From NCBI RefSeq assembly GCF_019393635.1, contig NC_057861.1, forward strand, positions 356,711,953 to 356,775,952: a stretch of DNA of 64,000 nucleotides. Direction: 5' to 3'. Every line of letters starts with the position of its first letter. The first letter of the stretch is position 1. The position numbers were made by a program, and so were the translations under genes. This document shows, one piece after another, positions 11,379 to 21,842 of this stretch. Below the pieces are notes generated by a model that was not told the DNA's origin, searched no databases, and was given only the letters and a program-made list of their open reading frames with translations. Source of the DNA: Dromiciops gliroides. Its lineage: Eukaryota > Chordata > Mammalia > Microbiotheria > Microbiotheriidae.

Positions 11379-11957
11379 TATTTCTCTTCAGTGAGGCTGC
11401 CCAGCAGTGGACACAGTGTTGCAGAGATGCAGATCTTCATGAAGACCTGGACAGGCAAGACCATCACTCTTGAGGTTGAACCCAGCGATACTATCGAGAA
11501 TGTCAAAGCCAAAATCCAGGAAAAGGAACGTAGCCCACCAGATCAACAAGGTCTGATTTTTTGCTGGAAAACAGCTAGAAGATGGCCAGACTCTCTCTGA
11601 CTACAACATCCAGAAAGAGTCTACTCGGCACTTTGTGCTTTGTTTGCAGGGGTGGGGTATTGTCGAGCCTTCCCTTCACCAGCTGGCTCAGAAGTACAAC
11701 TGTGACAAGATGATCTGCTGCAACTGTTATTCCTGCCTGCACCCCTGTGCTGTAAACTGCCATAAGAAGAAGTGTGGCCACACCAACAATCTGTGCCCTA
11801 AGAAGAAGGTTAAATAAAGACCAGCCTCGAGACCGAATTTTGGTTTGGCTTCTCTGACTGAAGTGCTCTGTAGTAGTATCCTGTAAAAAGGCCTTTTCCT
11901 GGGTTTAATGGGGCTGTGATATCAATAAAATCCCCTTTTAGTTGTGAAGCAGGAAAA
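11379..11957 (+). pseudogene. UBA52: UBA52 processed pseudogene (ubiquitin fused to ribosomal protein eL40)
   Basis: In living cells UBA52 encodes one ubiquitin unit fused to the 52-residue 60S ribosomal protein eL40. Here the ATG at 11427 opens a ubiquitin start ([20 protein letters not shown]...). An extra T in the run near 11555 shifts the frame, and the frame from 11635 continues through eL40 ([19 protein letters not shown]...) to the stop at 11815-11817. One further codon is gained near the ubiquitin/eL40 junction. Several eL40 basic residues are changed (for example RKCY to CNCY-type). There are no introns, a UBA52-like 5' leader precedes the ATG, and an A-run follows at 11954-11961. 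It is flanked by an imperfect target duplication (11361-11378; about 11958-11975) lying in L1 sequence. It is a dead retrocopy. Confidence 0.93.
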
Positions 11958-12650
11958 AAAATCCTAGAGTATCAACTAAAAAGCTACATGAAATTATTAA
12001 CAAATTTAGCAAAATTGCAAGATACAAAATAAACCCATATAAGTCATCAGCAATTCCAAATATTACCAACAAAGTCCAGTAACAACCGATAGAAAGAGAA
12101 ATTCTATTTAAAATAACTGAACAATATAAAATACCTGTGAGTCTACCTGTCAAGACAAACCCAGGAACTAAATGACCAGAAGTATAAAACACTTTTCACA
12201 CAAATAAAGACAGATCTAAACAACTGGAAAAATAGTAATTGCCCATGGATAGGCTGAGCCAATATAATAAAAATGACAATCCTACCTAAGTTCATTAATT
12301 TATTTAGTGCTATACAAATCAAACTATCAAAACTATTTTATAGCTGTAGAAAAAAATAACAATTCATCTGAAAAACAAAAGCTCAAGGATGTCACAGGAA
12401 TCAATGAAAAAATATCAAAGAAGGTCGTCTAGCAGTACCAGATATCAAACTGTTTTATTAAACAGTAATTAACAAAACACTCTGGTACTGGCTAAGAAAT
12501 AGAGAGGTGGATCAGTGGAATACAATGAGGAAAAATTGCACTATAATAAATGCCTATAGTAATCTAGTATATGAAAAACCCGAAGAACCAAGCTTTTGGA
12601 ACAAAAACTCATTATTTGACAAAAACTGCTGGGAAAACTGGAAAATGGTG

Positions 12651-13070
12651 TGATGGTTAAAAATCTGTGATGTCTAAAAATCTAATGAGTGGTCACCTTA
12701 AATTAGAAATGAATAGCACCAATCTTTGGGCATTAAGTATTTATTAAAGTATATTAGGGGTTAGTAAAGAGAACACGTGGAGAAAGAAAGAAAAGACCCC
12801 TCCTCCCTGCACCTACAGCTGCTCCTCTCAACTTCCAACTGAAAAGGACGATATTCTCTCCAGCAGAAACTCTTTTTGTCCCACCCAGGTGTGATCCCTA
12901 CACACATAGCTCCAGCTAATTGGCTGGTAGTGTTGATTGACATGACTTATAGGTGTTTCTGTGAAGAGATGTAACTGTTTGTATGCTAATCACATGCTTT
13001 TTCCTCAGGGTGGCCCTGCCCTGGTTCTCACAATGTCTTTCTCAACAAGGTGGAGGTGCTCTGATTTTCA
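12651..13070 (-). mobile_element. Solo LTR, antisense, inside L1 ORF2
   Basis: The 420-base insert begins TGATGG and ends TTTTCA on the plus strand, so it has TG...CA ends in either direction. A reverse-strand AATAAA lies at 12740-12745 (tttatt). L1 sequence 'gaaaatggt' stops before it and 'aatggtatggatgaa' resumes after it, leaving a probable 6-base duplication (aatggt). A minus-strand 60-codon frame inside it is not coding. Confidence 0.6.
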
Positions 13071-14260
13071 TAATGGTATGGATGAAACCAGGTATAGACT
13101 AACATCTCACACTATACAAAAATAAGGTCAAAATGGGGGCATGATTTACACACAAAGGATGATATCACAAGCCAATTAAGACATCTTAGAATCATTTCTC
13201 TGTCAGATTTAGGGGCAGAGGGAGATTTTAGAAACAAATAAGATACAGAGGGCAAAATAAAATGTAAAATATATCATTTCAATTACATAAAATTAAAAAG
13301 TTTTGGCACAAACAAGGCTAACATAACCAAGATGACAAGGGAACTAGAAAACTGGGAAAGAATTTTTGAAACAAATATCTTTTATAAAGGCCCCATTTCT
13401 CAATTATGTAGAGGACTGAGTTAAATTTATAAAAATACAAGTCATTCCCCCAATTGATAAATGGTCAAAGGATATGAACAGTCATTTTTCAGACAAAGCA
13501 AAACTATTTATAATCCTATGAAAAAAATGTTTTAGATCACTATTGATCAGAGAAATGCAAATTAAAGCAATTCTGAGATATTACCTCATAGCTGTAAGAT
13601 TGGAAAACAACAAAAAGGGAAAATATTGGATGTTGGATAGGTCAAGCTCTGAAAAAATCAACCATTCTGGAGAGCAATTTGGAACTATGCCCAAAGTGCT
13701 TTAGAACTGTGCATACCCTTTGATCTAGCAATACAACTCCTAGATTTATATCCCAAACACATGTCCAAAAAGAGAAAACAACCTATTTGTACAAAAATAT
13801 TTATAGAAGTTCTTTTTGTGGAGGCTAAGAATTAGAAATCAAAGGAATGCTCATCAATTGGGGAATGGTTAAACAAGTTGTGGTTTATGATGGTGAAGGA
13901 ATATTATTGTAACATAAGATATGACAAGTAGGATGATTTCAGAAAGGCCTGAAAAGATTTGTATGAACTGATGTATAGTGAAGGGAGCAGAACCAAGAGA
14001 ACATTCTGCACTGAGATGGCAATATTGTTTGATGAGTAACTGTGAGTGACTTAACTATTCTCAGCAACATAATGATCCAAGACAATCACAAAAGACTCAT
14101 GATGAAATGTACTATCTACCTCCAAAAAAATATATTGATTGAACACAGACTAAAGCATGCTATTTTTCACTTTCTCTCATTTTTTCTTTTATTCAAGTTT
14201 TCTTGTACAAAATGACTAATATATTAATGTTTTACATAAAACAAAAATAATGTAACTTGC

Positions 14261-14819
14261 TTAGTCTAGACCTTCTATTTCTAGACTTACTGAAAAACTT
14301 TCAGAACAAGAAATTTAATATGAATCATATATCCAAACAATAATAGCCACTGAAATTTGTTGAACCATAAATCCATGAATCAAATATCTCTCTCTCTCTC
14401 TCTAAATGTATGTATATGTGTGTATATATATTATCTACTTCAACTGTCACCCTTAAAGGGGAAACTGAGATCTATATGATTTCAATATTGATGACATATA
14501 GACAGATCCTTTCTTTATCCACAGTCATCTGATTTGGAGGTGGCAGGCAAAATAAAAATCACCCCCAAGGGAATTTCTCACACAAGTAAAATATCTTCAG
14601 TGCACTTGTGCACTCATTTTCTCTACTCTCCCTCATTTCATTTTTCATTTTTCCCTGTTTCTTCTTTTCTTTCTCTATTTCCTATTCCTTCCTTCATTTC
14701 AATTTCCTTCTATTCCATTTTCTTTCCTCATTCCTTTTTCTTACTCTTCTCCCTTTCCCTAAACCTGTTTTTTTTAACTTAGTTTTGTCCTTCATATTTT
14801 TTCCATCTTCATGATTATG
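14261..14819. repeat. Low-complexity spacer with (CT)n and pyrimidine-rich tract
   Basis: A (TC)n run lies at 14388-14403, followed by TGTATA-rich sequence. From about 14620 to 14780 the plus strand is almost pure C/T. The 82- and 68-codon frames here (Ser/Phe-rich) are translations of this tract. It lies between two L1 3' ends that face each other. Confidence 0.7.
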
Positions 14820-15335
14820 TCAAGCTTCTTTTTTTATAATAGATACTTTTTTTAAACTTTTGAGTTCCAAATTCTATCACTCTTTCCCTCCCTCCCACAT
14901 CCAGAAGTGGTAAGCAATCATATATACATATGCAATTATGTAAAATGTTACCATATTAGTCATTTTGTATAAGAAAACTCAAATAAAAGAAAGAAATAAA
15001 GTGAAAAATAGCATGCTTCATTCTGTATTCTATTAATATCCATTATTTCTTTGGAGCTCGATGGTATGCTTCATCATTAGTCCTTTGGAATTTTCTTGAA
15101 TCGTTGTATTGCTGAGAATAGTTAAGTCATTCAGTTGTTCACTGAACAACTGTGTTGTTATCACTATTCACAATGTTCTGGAGCTGCTCACATCACTTTA
15201 TATCAGTTCATATAAGCTTTTCCAGGCCTTTCTGAAATCATCCTATTTGTCAATTCTTATAGCACAATAGTATACCAATACAATCATATATCACACCTTG
15301 TTTAGCCATTTCCCAATTTCAGGTATATACTATTT
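14820..15335 (-). mobile_element. L1 LINE 3' end, antisense
   Basis: The plus strand carries the reverse complement of the L1 3' UTR and last ORF2 codons: 'cttttgagttccaaattct', 'ctttccctccctccc', 'tggaattttcttgaatcgttgtattgctgagaatag', 'aatgttctggagctgctcacatcac', 'atcacaccttgtttagccatttccc'. It is 5'-truncated and converges on the 3' end of the L1 at 10768-14260. Confidence 0.75.
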
Positions 15336-15404
15336 TATATTTTATGCCTAATTTTCTATTCATGCCCTACTCTACCAGCCTGTAAGGTTATTATCACTTT
15401 ATAT

Positions 15405-15625
15405 TGGGCCCTGGCTATAGTGAAAAACTGTGCTAACTTTGGAAACAGGGTTTGACTTGAGTCAAATACAAATCAGTTGAGTGACCCTGGACTAGTCAGT
15501 TAATATTTCTAAGTGTCTCTTAAGATTTATCTATAAAATGGAAATATTAATATTTTTCCTATCTACTCAATATGTGGGAAAAATCCTTGTTAAACTTAAA
15601 GCACTCTATACATATGAATAATTAT
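15405..15625 (+). mobile_element. MIR-type SINE fragment
   Basis: The order 'ttgagtgaccctggactagtcagttaatatttctaagtgtctc', 'tctataaaatggaaatattaat', 'taaagcactctatacatatgaataattattatt' matches a decayed forward MIR with its L2-like tail. Confidence 0.5.
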
Positions 15626-15721
15626 TATTTCATATTCTGGCATTGTGTACCCATTTGTATTATTTTCAGTTTTATTATTTGCTATTCCTCATAAGAGAGA
15701 ATATTAGCTATATTTTTACAG

Positions 15722-15854
15722 GTTTTTCAAAAAGAATTGCTCAGAATGAGGAGTGGAAATCATCATGGAACACTGGGCACACATGGGAGAAATTTTACCA
15801 ACATTAATATTGAAGCACATCAGAATTCCATATGTGCTACTCCTGGGTTCTCAG
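15722..15854 (+). other. Exon-like segment, unproven
   Basis: A 133-base stretch is bounded by a 3' splice-site-like sequence (tatttttacag, ending 15721) and a 5' splice-site-like gttagt at 15855-15860. One of the three plus-strand phases is open throughout, while the other two contain stops. The peptide in that phase has no domain I recognise. Such a segment can occur by chance in AT-rich DNA, so this is a candidate only. Confidence 0.15.
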
Positions 15855-15860
15855 GTTAGT

Positions 15861-17275
15861 ACATGAAAATATTGGTTTATTTATACCTATTCATCATAAA
15901 ACATCAACAAACTCTTAAAAAGAATTCTAGTACTATTTTCATTCACATGATTTAAAATCAGACTTTGAGGCTTTTTTTAACTTATTTTTTTTTAAGGAAG
16001 TAACATGGAAAATACAAAAACGTGAATTACTACCAAACATAATTCAAAGAATGAAAAATCTACTAATAACGGAGGACACAAAATGATACCATTAAATTTT
16101 ACACATTTTATAAGGTGTCTGAATCAGATCAATTAATTGGGAAAAAGGAAAAAATGTTTTATGATTTCAAATATACATGTAAGTATATATATATATACAT
16201 ATATAATTTAGAAATAATTTTACTTAATTGATTTCTATGAAACTAGTTTATTAAGTTTTTTCTACATTATTTTGATACTTTCCCTTACTCAATTAAAAAA
16301 AGTTATTATAAATCTATTATGTTAATATAGCTTTAAATCTTTCAAGTAGATAAATTACTTTTGTGATATTTATAATTATAATTTCATTCTCCTTATCTTA
16401 GGTTTTTTTTTTATGGAACTCAGAATACGTATCAAGTTCAAACTCTGCTATGGTACTTTTTTGTTTAGTGTTGGATGAAGTGAATAAAATGCATTTTTTT
16501 AAAAAACCTAATTAAATAAAAGTAAATTAAAATATTTAAATATGTACTTTTTTTAACTTCACTGAAAGCATTATTGAGACAACTTTTATAGACGACAATA
16601 TGGGGGTGGGAATTATATTTTTCCTATATAGTTTTCCTAGGTCTCTATATTTTGAAAACTTTTAAAATTATGCTTGACATAATTTGTAGATTATGAGTAT
16701 TTGGTAAGGCAGCATATAATTAAAAGATTGTTCTTAAATTTTTAGATATAAATCATGTCCTAGTAATTGAAGGCAACAATTTTGTAAAGGATAATGTTCC
16801 AGTTCCAATACAGATTGTATTTTTAATTCTAAAGGGTATTTTGAAATTTATATTTTTAGTGAGGATTTAATTTTGTAGTGCTAATTTTATAGAACATAGA
16901 GAAGTTCTAATACATAACTCTCACAAGCAGCAATCTCTTAATTGCCATATCTTATGGGTTTTCCCTCAATTCTCACTTTTCTGAACCACTCTGAAGATTT
17001 GAAACTGTTTATATCACCATGCCCAGACAAGCACATAATCCTTCCCTCTGGGTTGTTGAAAATGTTATACGTATCACCTTTTTTAAAAATTAAAAAAAAT
17101 ATATTCATTTGCATACTTTAAAAAGAACTTGAAAAAACTTTTTACACTTGTTCAAAATTCATGCAAATGAACAGTTTAAATTGCTTTTGAATGCACTTAT
17201 AAACAATTAACAAGTATAGTACTTTTGATTAGTTTACAACAATAAATGATTGAAAACAGGAAAACACAAACAGTA
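15861..17275. other. AT-rich unassigned DNA
   Basis: The region is very AT-rich, with a (TA)n run near 16180-16200 and many short A and T runs. No repeat family, gene or RNA is recognised. The segment about 16910-17060 is slightly richer in G/C and could be conserved, but nothing in the sequence alone proves it. Confidence 0.5.
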
Positions 17276-17290
17276 AAAATTCAGCAAATA

Positions 17291-17426
17291 GGTGCAGGCA
17301 GGTGGCACAGTGGATAAAGTCTTGGATTCAGGAGCACCTGATTTCAAATCTGGCCTCAGACACTTTACACCTACTAGCTGTGTGACCTTGGGCAAGTCAC
17401 TTAACCCTCATTGCCCTGAAGAAAAA
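17291..17426 (+). mobile_element. tRNA-derived marsupial SINE
   Basis: A copy with a small internal deletion in the head (the 'cactggccctgg' segment is missing) but intact TGGCACAGTGG and the usual 'ctagctgtgtgacc..gggcaagtcacttaaccc'. It is flanked by a perfect 15-base duplication 'aaaattcagcaaata' at 17276-17290 and 17427-17441. Confidence 0.9.
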
Positions 17427-17441
17427 AAAATTCAGCAAATA

Positions 17442-18283
17442 ACTTTTCATAAATTGAGAACAAAATTAAAAAGGATTATCATAATTTAAAAATATGTAGC
17501 CAATAATGGAATTCTTCAATTCCTCAATGAAAGCCATTAGAGCTGTGTCAGAATAAACTAATCTTAAAATGAGACAATTTAATCACTATTTCAGTGTTAA
17601 AACAATATTTTCAAAAATAATGATACATCCTCAATCACAATGTTCTAACTAAAATATAACTAGTAAGTAAATAATATTTGAATGAGAGTAATACTTCATT
17701 TTTAGCTCATGATAATTATGATTATTTGTTTTTAATAATTGGCAAAGTATTTGTAAAATAATAATGTTTATAGTTTTATAAAAAAGTAAATATGCAGATA
17801 TTGAGATTCTCAAAAATAAATAAGAAAAAGATGACTACTTAGATAATTTGAGGAGCACTGACATATATGACCGGATATTTTTCACATCCTCCTTGTTTGG
17901 GGATTCTTTCTTTTCTATTTTTTTTTCTTTTGCTTCTCAATCCTTTGTCATAAAATAAAAATAAATGGTTTATCTTGTACTTTGTACTGCTTTGAGGTCC
18001 TGTACTACCTTCAACTTCTGTTTTTTGCTTGTAATTGCTGATTAAAGAACCTAGAATTTCTAATATGCTTCCCCCGCAGATATCAATTTCTTATGCTTCT
18101 TTTTTTAATTGTTGTCATTTATTGGACAATATTGGACAATATTGTGTTTCATTTTTCTACTATATTGTTTTCTGGATATTGATAGAATATTCTCATGCCT
18201 TTCCATAGATCTTGAATAGTTTTTTCACATGCTGCTTTTCTTCTGTTATTCTTTGATGCTTGTCCTTAGCACTATTCCATGGT
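17442..18283. other. Unassigned AT-rich DNA
   Basis: No gene or named repeat is recognised. A short tandem duplication, 'attggacaat' twice, lies at about 18121-18142. A pyrimidine-rich stretch runs from 17905 to 17945. Confidence 0.5.
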
Positions 18284-18295
18284 AGCATGTCTTTT

Positions 18296-18442
18296 GGGTT
18301 TTTTTTTTTAGGGCAATGAGGGTTAAGTGACTTGCCCAGGGTCACACAGCTAGTAAGTGTTAAGTGTCTGAGGTCGGATTTGAACTCAGGTACTCCTGAC
18401 TCCAGGGCCGGTGCTTTATCCACTGTGCCACCTAGCTGCCCC
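18296..18442 (-). mobile_element. tRNA-derived marsupial SINE, antisense
   Basis: A full-length reverse copy beginning with a T-run and 'agggcaatgagggttaagtgacttgcccagggtcac'. It ends 'gccacctagctgcccc'. A perfect 12-base duplication 'agcatgtctttt' lies at 18284-18295 and 18443-18454. The 84-codon minus frame here is SINE sequence. Confidence 0.92.
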
Positions 18443-18454
18443 AGCATGTCTTTT

Positions 18455-18874
18455 CTGATAAAATTCTTATCATGGCATAGTTGAAGATATGCATGGTTAT
18501 GTGTGTTAATGGGATAGGGTTGAAAGGGTTGGAGTAAGGGAACTTATAGTGGCTTGTACAGATGAAGAAAAACATCTGTAAGATGGCAGCTAGAGTGGAC
18601 TAATCACTGGGTGGAAAGGCTATGATGAAGTGAGAGTATGCGATCTATTGAGGCATTAATTCAGGCAGATTATTAGTGGCTGAAGAGAATTTGATTAAGG
18701 AGAGCAGATGATTAGAATGTTCAGAGACTTCCTTCTTTGTCCAGCCTTGAAGAAAGTGGTGATGTTGCCTGTGAGGCCCAGAAGTCTTACTTGACAGTAT
18801 TCAGGGAAAGCAGGAAGTACAGCCTGGGTTAGGGCTAGAGAAGTCAGAGGGGATCAAACAAGAGGCAGGAACTG
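18455..18874. other. Unassigned spacer
   Basis: G/A-rich DNA separates two SINEs of opposite orientation. It may contain decayed antisense LINE sequence ('gggaaagcaggaagtac' type), but no secure match can be made by eye. No gene is seen. Confidence 0.4.
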
Positions 18875-18889
18875 ACAATATGAACTGCA

Positions 18890-19054
18890 GGGGGCAGCTA
18901 GGTGGCACAGTGGATAAAGTACTGGCCCTGGATTCAGGAGTACCTGAGTTCAAATCCTGCTTCAGACACTTAACACTTACTAGCTGTGTGACCTTGGGCA
19001 AGTCACTTAACCCCCATTGCCCCTCGAAAAACAAACAAAACAAAACAAAAAAAC
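18890..19054 (+). mobile_element. tRNA-derived marsupial SINE
   Basis: A full-length copy with A box TGGCACAGTGG, B box GAGTTCAAATC and a tail built from CAAAA units. The target duplication 'acaatatgaa[c/t]tgca' lies at 18875-18889 and 19055-19069, with one mismatch. The 114-codon plus frame crossing it is a repeat artefact. Confidence 0.92.
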
Positions 19055-19199
19055 ACAATATGAATTGCATCTATACTAGAAAAGGTCTCAAGAATACTAG
19101 AGAAATACCTGGGATAAAGATAGGGGTCAGAAGCCTGAGGCCTTCTTCTAGGGTTGATTCAGGACTCCCTGGGAATTATGTGGGGTATAGAGTATACCA

Positions 19200-19315
19200 T
19201 CACTTTGCAGTTGAAGATACTTAGAACAAGGGAAGTTAAATCTTTTTCCCTAAGATTATAAAGCTAGTTAGTGGCAGGAAACCTAGGGCTCTTGACTCCA
19301 AATTTAGCATAAGCA
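19200..19315 (-). mobile_element. MIR-type SINE fragment
   Basis: Sequence such as 'aagctagttagtggcaggaaacctagggctcttgactcc' fits the last third of an inverted MIR. It is short and decayed. Confidence 0.4.
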
Positions 19316-19717
19316 TATGAAGAGGGAAACTCTGACCTTCTTCATCTGCAATTTCAGGCCGAGGTTATACCTTTCCAATGTTCCTTCTGAATAATTTATC
19401 TCATCTAGCCTAGGCCATATCCTGCCATTGATTTTGCAGGAAACTTCCATTCTCTTGAACAGGAGTTCTGTTCTAGGAATAGTGGCATGATAGGAAACTG
19501 TTTAGCTTAATTCATTTTTACATGCTGTCTCTGCAAATTGACATATCCTTCCAGGAAGGATAATTTCTAACTCAGGATTATTTTTGTGTATTTACATTTC
19601 TTTTCTGTTTTTGTCATTTGTCCCCTTTTCTATTATTCACTCAATTAATTCAATTAGTGTCCAATTTTCATACAGAGAAGACATTGAAATGAATCATCTA
19701 ATATCAGTTGAATCACT
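19316..19717. other. Unassigned spacer
   Basis: No gene or named repeat is recognised between the MIR fragment and the L1 target site. Base composition is ordinary for the window. Confidence 0.45.
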
Positions 19718-19730
19718 GTAACATATTATT

Positions 19731-19869
19731 TTTTTAATTAATGAAGTATTTTATTTTTTTTCTGTTACATGTAAAGATAGTTCTCAACTTTTATTTATAC
19801 AAGCTTTCTAATTTCAGATTTTTCTCCCTCCCTCCCCCCTCCCCTAGACAGCAGGTAATCTGATATAGG

Positions 19870-19920
<51 letters not shown>

Positions 19921-21511
19921 TAATAACATTAATCCTATTTCTGCATTAGTCATGTTTTAAGAGAAAAATCAGAGCAATGATGAAAAACCTAAAAATAGAA
20001 AAAAAAAACAACAGCATCAAAAACAAAAGAAATAGTATGGTTCATTCAGCATCTATACTCCACAGTTCTTTTTTTTTTTTTCTTGGATTTGGAGATCCAC
20101 TTCTATCATGAGTTCCCTGCAACTCTTCTGTACCATTGCATTGGTGAGAAGAATATAGTCCATCACAGTAGATCAACACTCAATGTTGATGATACTGTGT
20201 ACAATGTTCTGATTCTGCTCATCTCACTCATCATCAGCCCATGCAGGACCCTCCAGGTTTCTCTGAACTCCTCCTGCTCATCATTTCTTACAGCACAGTA
20301 GTATTCCATTGTATTCATATACCACAACTTGTCCAGCCATTCCCCAATTGATGGGCATCCCCTCAACTTCCAATTCCTTGCCACCACATAAAGAGCAGCT
20401 ATAAATATTTTTGTACATGTGGGTCCCTTTCCCTTTTCCATGATTTCTTTGGGAAAAAGACACAAAAGTGGTATTTCTGGGGCAAAAGGTATGGACAGCT
20501 TTATCACCCTTTGGGCATAATTCCAAATTGCTCTCCAGAATGGTTGGATCAGTTCACAGCTCCACCAACAATGCATTAGTGTTCCAATTTTCCCACAGCT
20601 TCTCCAACATTTATTATTTTCCTTTTTTGTCATTTTCGCCAATCTGATTGGTGTCAGGTGGTACCTCAGAGTTGTTTTAATTTGCATCTCTCTAATCAAT
20701 AATTATTTAGAGCATTTTTTCATATGGGAATAGATAGCTTTGGTTTCTTCATCAGGAAACTGCCTGTTCATATCCTTTGACCATTTCTCAATTGGGGAAT
20801 GACTTGGATTCTTATAAATTTGATTTAACTCCCTATATATTTTAGAGATGAGACCTTTATCAGAAGTACTGGCCTCAAAAATTGTTTCCCAGCTTTCTGC
20901 CTCCCTTCTAATTTTGGATGCATTGCTTCTGTTTGTACAAAATTTTTTTTAATTTAAAATAATTAAAATAATCCATTTTGCATTTTTTAATATACTCTAT
21001 CTCTTGTTTGGTCATAAACTGTTTTCCTTTCCAAAGATCTGATAGGTAGACTATTCCTTTATCTCCTAATTTACCTATGGTATCACCTCTTATGTCTAAA
21101 TCATGTATCCATTTTGACCTTATTTTAGTATAAGGTGTAAGATGTTGGTCTATGCCTAATTTCTGCCATACTATCTTCCAGTTTTCCCAGCAGTTTTTGT
21201 CAAATACTGAGTTCCTATCCCAGAAGCTGGAGTTTATCAAACACTACATTTCTAGTGTCATTTACTACTGCATTTCCTGAGCCTAGTCTATTCCATTGAT
21301 CTACCACTGTAGTTTTTAGCCAGTACCAGATAATTTTGATGACTGCCGCTTTATAGTAAAGCTCCAGGTTTGGTACCACTAACCCACCTTCCTGTGAATT
21401 TTTTTTCATTATTTCCCTGGATATTCTTGATTTTTTGTTTTCCAGATGAATTTTGTTATTATTTTTTCTAGCTCTATAAAATAATTTTTAGCTAGTCTGA
21501 TTGGTATGGCA
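19731..21511 (-). mobile_element. 5'-truncated L1 LINE with target-site duplications
   Basis: The minus strand reads from ORF2 (at 21511) through its C-terminus to the 3' UTR, ending in an A-rich tail (T-run at 19731). The element is flanked by 'gtaa[c/t]atattatt' at 19718-19730 and 21512-21524. A (TA)n run at 19868-19910 followed by CA repeats sits in the 3' UTR. A 1.8-kb 5'-truncated copy with a 13-base duplication is the standard product of target-primed reverse transcription. Confidence 0.93.
20163..21409 (-). pseudogene. L1 ORF2 C-terminal remnant
   Basis: Three minus-strand frames together give the ORF2p C-terminus. 21409-21215 carries 'GGLVVPNLELYYKAAVIKII', 21240-20908 carries 'SSFWDRNSVFDKNCWENW', and 20699-20163 carries the cysteine-rich domain (CWRSCG...HCWWSC...FW) followed by 'MNTMEYYCA'. 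The frame changes between segments show frameshifts, and the reverse transcriptase and endonuclease domains are absent. The 178-residue piece is the longest intact TE-coding run in the window. It cannot encode an active enzyme. Confidence 0.9.
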
Positions 21512-21534
21512 GTAATATATTATTGAAAAGAAGC

Positions 21535-21692
21535 TACATGCAATAGAAGGAACATTGGTTCTGGAATCAGAGATACTGAGTTTAAATCACTACTTCACCT
21601 CTCTGGTTCTCATTTTCAAAAGAGTGAGTTAAGTGGGATTATCTTTAAAGTCTCTTCTATTTCTAGAGCTATGTATGACATTATGTGATCAT
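21535..21692 (+). mobile_element. MIR-type SINE fragment
   Basis: The order 'ggaacattggttctggaatcagagatactgagttt', 'cacctctctggttctca', 'tctttaaagtctcttctatttctagagctatg' matches a forward MIR ending in its unit 'gatctttaaggtcccttccagctc'. Confidence 0.55.
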
Positions 21693-21807
21693 ACCAGAAA
21701 TATGGCTTCTACTAACACAACTTTTTTTGGTTCCTTTTGATGAGTCTATTTCAGTAATATAATTAGGCATATTGATCTAGAGCTAAAATGAATCTCAAAT
21801 ACCTTCA

Positions 21808-21832
21808 TAGTTCACCTCTCTCTCTCTCTCTC
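21808..21832. repeat. (CT)n microsatellite
   Basis: A short run of TC dinucleotides lies directly beside the LTR target site. Confidence 0.9.
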
Positions 21833-21842
21833 TGTATATGTG

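Larger units (their letters stand above)
10768..14260 (+). mobile_element. L1 LINE, ORF2 and 3' UTR, split by later insertions
   Basis: L1 ORF2 sequence is present in pieces: 10768-10861, 11347-11378, about 11958-12650 and 13071-14260. The pieces join in the right order to cover the end of the reverse transcriptase (the last bases before 10861 encode the FADD-like catalytic motif) through the C-terminal domain and 3' UTR. The reading frame is full of stops and frameshifts, so no protein is made. The gaps are two LTRs (10862-11346 and 12651-13070) and a UBA52 pseudogene (11379-11957). The 5' part of L1 is missing. Confidence 0.8.

Noticed and set aside
11391..11817. A functional ubiquitin-ribosomal fusion gene
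   Set aside because: A frameshift within ubiquitin, an extra codon at the junction, substitutions in eL40, no introns and flanking duplications show a processed pseudogene.
18880..19224. 114-codon plus-strand frame
   Set aside because: It runs through a full SINE and its A-rich tail; similar frames recur in other SINE copies (17292, 36912, 44795).
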